Below, one piece after another: positions 35,076 to 37,487 of a stretch of DNA of 37,487 bases; within the stretch, counting starts at the first letter, position 1; each line of letters opens with the position of its first letter. Both the position numbers and the translations under genes were made by a program. The stretch lies in NCBI GenBank assembly GCA_015272515.1, contig JACYLN010000125.1, positions 1 through 37,487 on the forward strand, written 5' to 3'. Source of the DNA: Leptolyngbyaceae cyanobacterium C42_A2020_001. GTDB lineage: Bacteria; Cyanobacteriota; Cyanobacteriia; Leptolyngbyales; Leptolyngbyaceae. The notes beneath the pieces are model-generated. The model worked only from the letters and a program-made list of their open reading frames with translations, did no database searches and was not told the origin of the DNA.

Positions 35076-35876
35076 TTAGGTAGGGGCGATCGCAACCTTC
35101 AAGGTGTGGCAGAAATCCGCAATTTCACGGAGTCCTTTTTCCGGTGTGCCATCAGCTAACCGCTTCACAAAAGCACTGCCAACAATGGCAGCATCTGCGC
35201 CCCATGCCATCACCTGATGAGCATGTTCTGGTTGGGAAATGCCAAACCCTACGCCAATTGGCTTATCGGTAACGCCCCTCAGTTCTACAAGCAAATCTCT
35301 CACTCGCGATTCCATTTGCGTTCGGATACCTGTGACTCCCGTGGTGCTAACTAGATAAATGAATCCTTGAGAGCGCTCAGCGATCGCTGCAATGCGTTCA
35401 CGGGGCGTAGTGGGCGCAACAAGCAAAATAACTTCGATACCATATTTTTGTGCTGGTTGAAGCAAAACCTCAGCTTCTTCTAGGGGTAAATCAGGAACCA
35501 CTAGCCCTTTCGCCCCTGCCGCCGCCACCGCTTGCAAAAATGGCTCAACCCCTCGATTTAGGATCGGGTTGTAGTAAGTGAAAAGAATGATGGGCGATCG
35601 CAACTCTGGACTAACTCGTTGCACCATTTCCAACACCGCTTCTAGTCGCGTTCCTCGCTGAAGTGCCCGTGTCGCAGCCGCTTGAATTACTGGACCATCT
35701 GCCAGCGGGTCAGAATAGGGAACCCCTAATTCGATTAAATCAGCGCCATTTTCATCTAAGACTTTCAACGCCTGTTCAGTAGTTGCCAGATCAGGATCAC
35801 CCGCTGTGATAAATGGAATCAGCGCACAACGGGCGTGGCTCCGCAGATGCTCAAAGCATTGGGAAACTGAAGTCAT
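35076..35876 (-). CDS. trpA: Tryptophan synthase alpha chain
   Basis: A 266-residue TrpA that cleaves indole-3-glycerol phosphate to indole, which is channelled to TrpB. The TIM-barrel signature is intact: [28 protein letters not shown] with catalytic Glu49 and Asp60, [27 protein letters not shown], and [14 protein letters not shown] with the phosphate-binding GSAFVKR. The ATG at 35876 is clear. It is last in a minus-strand group after ndhL and the DUF3007 gene (26 bp gap), an order commonly conserved in cyanobacteria. The partner trpB is at 3359-4636 on the other strand. Confidence 0.97.
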   Translation of the reverse strand: MTSVSQCFEHLRSHARCALIPFITAGDPDLATTEQALKVLDENGADLIELGVPYSDPLADGPVIQAAATRALQRGTRLEAVLEMVQRVSPELRSPIILFTYYNPILNRGVEPFLQAVAAAGAKGLVVPDLPLEEAEVLLQPAQKYGIEVILLVAPTTPRERIAAIAERSQGFIYLVSTTGVTGIRTQMESRVRDLLVELRGVTDKPIGVGFGISQPEHAHQVMAWGADAAIVGSAFVKRLADGTPEKGLREIADFCHTLKVAIAPT

Positions 35877-35902
35877 ATTTCTCTATCAACTGCTTAATAA
35901 AT

Positions 35903-36223
35903 CTATTGAGTTGGCTTAGAGGTTGGATTTTCCGCTTCAATTTCCGCTTGAAGCGCCACCAACTCTTCTGGAGTTAGTTCTTCAAAACGTTTTTGTAGAA
36001 CGGCTTCCTCATAATCTCGACGTTGTTGATGATAGGTCATCGACCCGGTGACTGCTCGAAAAACGTAAGTGACAAGCCAACCCACCAGCCCCCCGACTAA
36101 AAGAGCTTGAGTCCAAATGCCCGCATCAACACTGTCTAAACCCGCAACCTGAAGCAAAGCAAAGACTAAACCGCTTGCCGCAAAAATGCCAATACCAATA
36201 CCAACAACATCAACTCGACGCAT
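35903..36223 (-). CDS. DUF3007 membrane protein
   Basis: A 106-residue protein with two membrane segments at about residues 5-27 (VVGIGIGIFAASGLVFALLQ) and 37-58 (WTQALLVGGLVGWLVTYVFR), then a charged helical tail (YHQQRRDYEEAVLQKRFEEL). This matches the DUF3007 family of cyanobacteria and plastid-bearing organisms. Function is unknown, but it is regularly adjacent to ndhL. Its ATG directly follows the ndhL stop (TAA-ATG with no gap), so translation is coupled. Confidence 0.9.
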   Translation of the reverse strand: MRRVDVVGIGIGIFAASGLVFALLQVAGLDSVDAGIWTQALLVGGLVGWLVTYVFRAVTGSMTYHQQRRDYEEAVLQKRFEELTPEELVALQAEIEAENPTSKPTQ

Positions 36224-36436
36224 TTACCCAGCAATCTCGCGACGTTTGGGACGGAAATTCAGGAACGGCGACAGTAAGAGTAATCCCGGAAAAAAGAAAA
36301 ATACCAAGAAGTACATAAAGCCGCGCTCAAACGAACTCGCAACGTACCAGCGCTGATTCAAATAAAAATATAAACCGGCTGGTATTACGACCAAAAAGGC
36401 TCCTGCCAAGACCAAATACAGAAGGGCAATAAGCAT
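36224..36436 (-). CDS. ndhL: NDH-1 subunit L
   Basis: A 70-residue thylakoid membrane protein with two hydrophobic spans ([20 protein letters not shown] and [20 protein letters not shown]) joined by [15 protein letters not shown], ending in a basic tail (RPKRREIAG). This is the typical NdhL, a small membrane subunit of the photosynthetic NAD(P)H dehydrogenase-like complex that supports cyclic electron flow, respiration and CO2 uptake. It begins the ndhL-DUF3007-trpA group. The upstream 193-bp gap to the tRNA should hold its promoter. Confidence 0.95.
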   Translation of the reverse strand: MLIALLYLVLAGAFLVVIPAGLYFYLNQRWYVASSFERGFMYFLVFFFFPGLLLLSPFLNFRPKRREIAG

Positions 36437-36663
36437 AGTTTCTCAAAAACGCTAGCTTGACTGAGGTTTCCCATCACTAGAAGGGAATAGAGATTATTCT
36501 ATCCTGTGCCCGCTTCATCCCATGTTGTTGATAATAGCAATTCCTTCCGATCTCCATAAACTTGCATAAATCTCCCAATTGATGATGGAATGGTACGATG
36601 TAACTTCTAGCTAATACCAAGCTGTTCATGGGGGCATGGCGGAATGGTAGACGCTACGGACTT

Positions 36664-36970
36664 AGCAAACTGAGCCTTAGTAGAGAAATTTACTAAGTGG
36701 AAGCTCTCAAATTCAGGGAAACCTAAGTCGGAATCGTTCCGATACGGCAATCCTGAGCCAAGCCAGAAACATTGAAGATTGTGGATTGAAGATTTTTGAT
36801 TGAGGTCTGAAATCTTTGGTTCCATTCCGAAAGTCTGGAAGGTGCAGAGACTCGACGGGAGCTACCCTACCGCCCAGAATGCTCCAGCAAGCAGCAGGGC
36901 GCGGGTAAAGGGAGAGTCCAATTCTCAAAGCCCACCGTTGAAAGGCAGCAGTGAAAACTGCGAGAGAATG
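36664..36970 (+). ncRNA. Group I intron in tRNA-Leu(UAA)
   Basis: A 307-nt self-splicing intron that ends with the required G at 36970, after a 5' exon ending in U that can pair as U.G with the CTGAGCC guide region. A P2-like stem CTTAGTA/TACTAAG lies near its start. The conserved core GACTCGACGGGAGCTACC at about 36850-36867 marks the catalytic region. The peripheral part at 36770-36804 carries degenerate heptanucleotide repeats. No open frame for a homing endonuclease is present. Confidence 0.93.
36770..36804 (+). repeat. Heptanucleotide repeats in intron (P6b region)
   Basis: Five consecutive 7-mers: CATTGAA, GATTGTG, GATTGAA, GATTTTT and GATTGAG. The shared core is GATT at period 7. Such degenerate heptanucleotide repeats are known from the P6b element of cyanobacterial tRNA-Leu introns, where copy number varies among strains. 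Confidence 0.8.
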
Positions 36971-37019
36971 AAAATCCGTTGACCGCAAGGTCGTGAGGGT
37001 TCAAGTCCCTCTGCCCCCA

Positions 37020-37487
37020 TTCTTATTCAATTTCTTGCATAAAATAATGGGCTTTGCCTGTTGAGTCTGTGTCATGCTCAGCGAATTATGGAAATTCGTT
37101 TCTGCGGTTGCTGAAAGGCACTTTCAAGGCGGAGTACTACGAGTAACAGAATTTTTATGGCTCTGCGTGCCTGTCAGAGCGATCAGGATTGTTAGTACAA
37201 TCTGACAAAATTCTGACTTTAGTAGGAAAGCAGTGTAAAACTAGGGTCTACCTAAATGGGTGAGACGAATCATGGGAGCATTGCTTATGATGACGGACAG
37301 CCTTTGAGTCCTCTTGAGTTCAGTATCGTTCGACTGAGTCTGGGTTTCATGAACGTGTTTCATAATAATCCCTCAGCTTTTTCTCCGATTTATAACGACT
37401 CAGGGACGCGCTGAAAACTTGGCGATCGCTAACCTTTAGAGCGTATTTCTAAATAAATGATTAAATCACTTCCTGCTGTTCCCCTAA
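37020..37487. other. Intergenic region to the window edge
   Basis: This 468-bp stretch after the tRNA holds only very short frames. It has a small palindrome GATTGT-TAGT-ACAATC at 37187-37202 and a HIP1-like GGCGATCGC near 37421. An ATG at 37457 on the plus strand stays open to the window end and could begin a gene beyond it, but ten codons are too few to judge. Confidence 0.5.

Larger units (their letters stand above)
36630..37019 (+). tRNA. tRNA-Leu(UAA), interrupted by a group I intron
   Basis: The 5' exon 36630-36663 starts GGGGGCA and ends ACGGACTT; the 3' exon 36971-37019 starts AAAATCCGT and ends TGCCCCC plus discriminator A. Joined, they give a 7-bp acceptor stem, anticodon stem ACGGA/TCCGT with loop CTTAAAA (anticodon UAA), a long variable arm GACC-GCAA-GGTC and a perfect T stem GAGGG/CCCTC, as expected for class II tRNA-Leu. 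CCA is not encoded. The interruption lies after the first anticodon base, U34, the classical position of the cyanobacterial and plastid tRNA-Leu intron. Confidence 0.96.

Noticed and set aside
36713..36988. 91-codon minus-strand frame and similar frames over the tRNA-Leu region
   Set aside because: Antisense to the group I intron and 3' exon, whose RNA structure fully accounts for the sequence; not an intron-encoded endonuclease.
1..37487. CRISPR array, insertion sequence, prophage or integrase
   Set aside because: No regularly spaced direct repeats, transposase motifs or phage structural genes were found on either strand.

Overview
The window looks like chromosomal DNA from a cyanobacterium. 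HIP1-type GCGATCGC octamers recur throughout. There is an ndhL gene for the photosynthetic NDH-1 complex, a DUF3007 gene beside ndhL and trpA, a CbiG-CbiH type cobJ, a RarA-methyltransferase fusion, and a tRNA-Leu(UAA) split by a group I intron after U34. The mix of large surface proteins, Wza/Wzc exopolysaccharide export and Hanks-type kinases suggests a filamentous or Leptolyngbya-like lineage, but the species cannot be named from this sequence.

Layout, left to right. (1) 28-1999, minus: a secreted glycine-rich beta-helix protein followed by an aerolysin/ETX-MTX2-like pore-forming protein. A 10-bp tandem duplication at their junction separates them; with one copy they would be a single 653-residue secreted protein. 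(2) 2122-4636: an AraC-family regulator divergent from trpB, then a hairpin and a possible 44-residue small gene. (3) 4981-8365: the RarA fusion and a DUF3445 (heme-dependent oxidative N-demethylase-like) gene broken by one in-frame TAA. (4) 8373-12335, minus: three small genes (membrane, disordered, zinc-ribbon), a DUF218 protein and a Ser/Thr kinase with a membrane C-terminus; strong inverted repeats lie in the gaps. (5) 12693-16587, minus: Wzc-like and Wza-like exopolysaccharide export proteins. (6) 16817-20501, plus: cobJ, an exported pentapeptide-repeat protein and purK. (7) 20894-24523: a small DUF4327-like gene convergent with a two-gene signalling operon of a PP2C phosphatase and an FHA kinase, both with zinc ribbons. 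(8) 25049-25720: rluE-like pseudouridine synthase. (9) 25775-34754, minus: four tightly packed genes for secreted or outer-membrane proteins (DUF11-SdrD B protein, 1300-residue Ig-plus-barrel protein, beta-helix-OmpA protein, DUF11 protein). (10) 35076-36436, minus: ndhL-DUF3007-trpA operon. (11) 36630-37019: intron-containing tRNA-Leu(UAA). The last 468 bases hold no convincing gene.

The strongest leads are the split aerolysin-like protein with its 10-bp repeat switch, the four-gene surface module, the nonsense-interrupted DUF3445 gene, the three abutting hairpins at 9788-9834, and the heptanucleotide repeats inside the tRNA-Leu intron. Both tryptophan synthase subunits are in the window, about 30 kb apart on opposite strands. 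All functional names come from motif recognition by eye; no database search was run.
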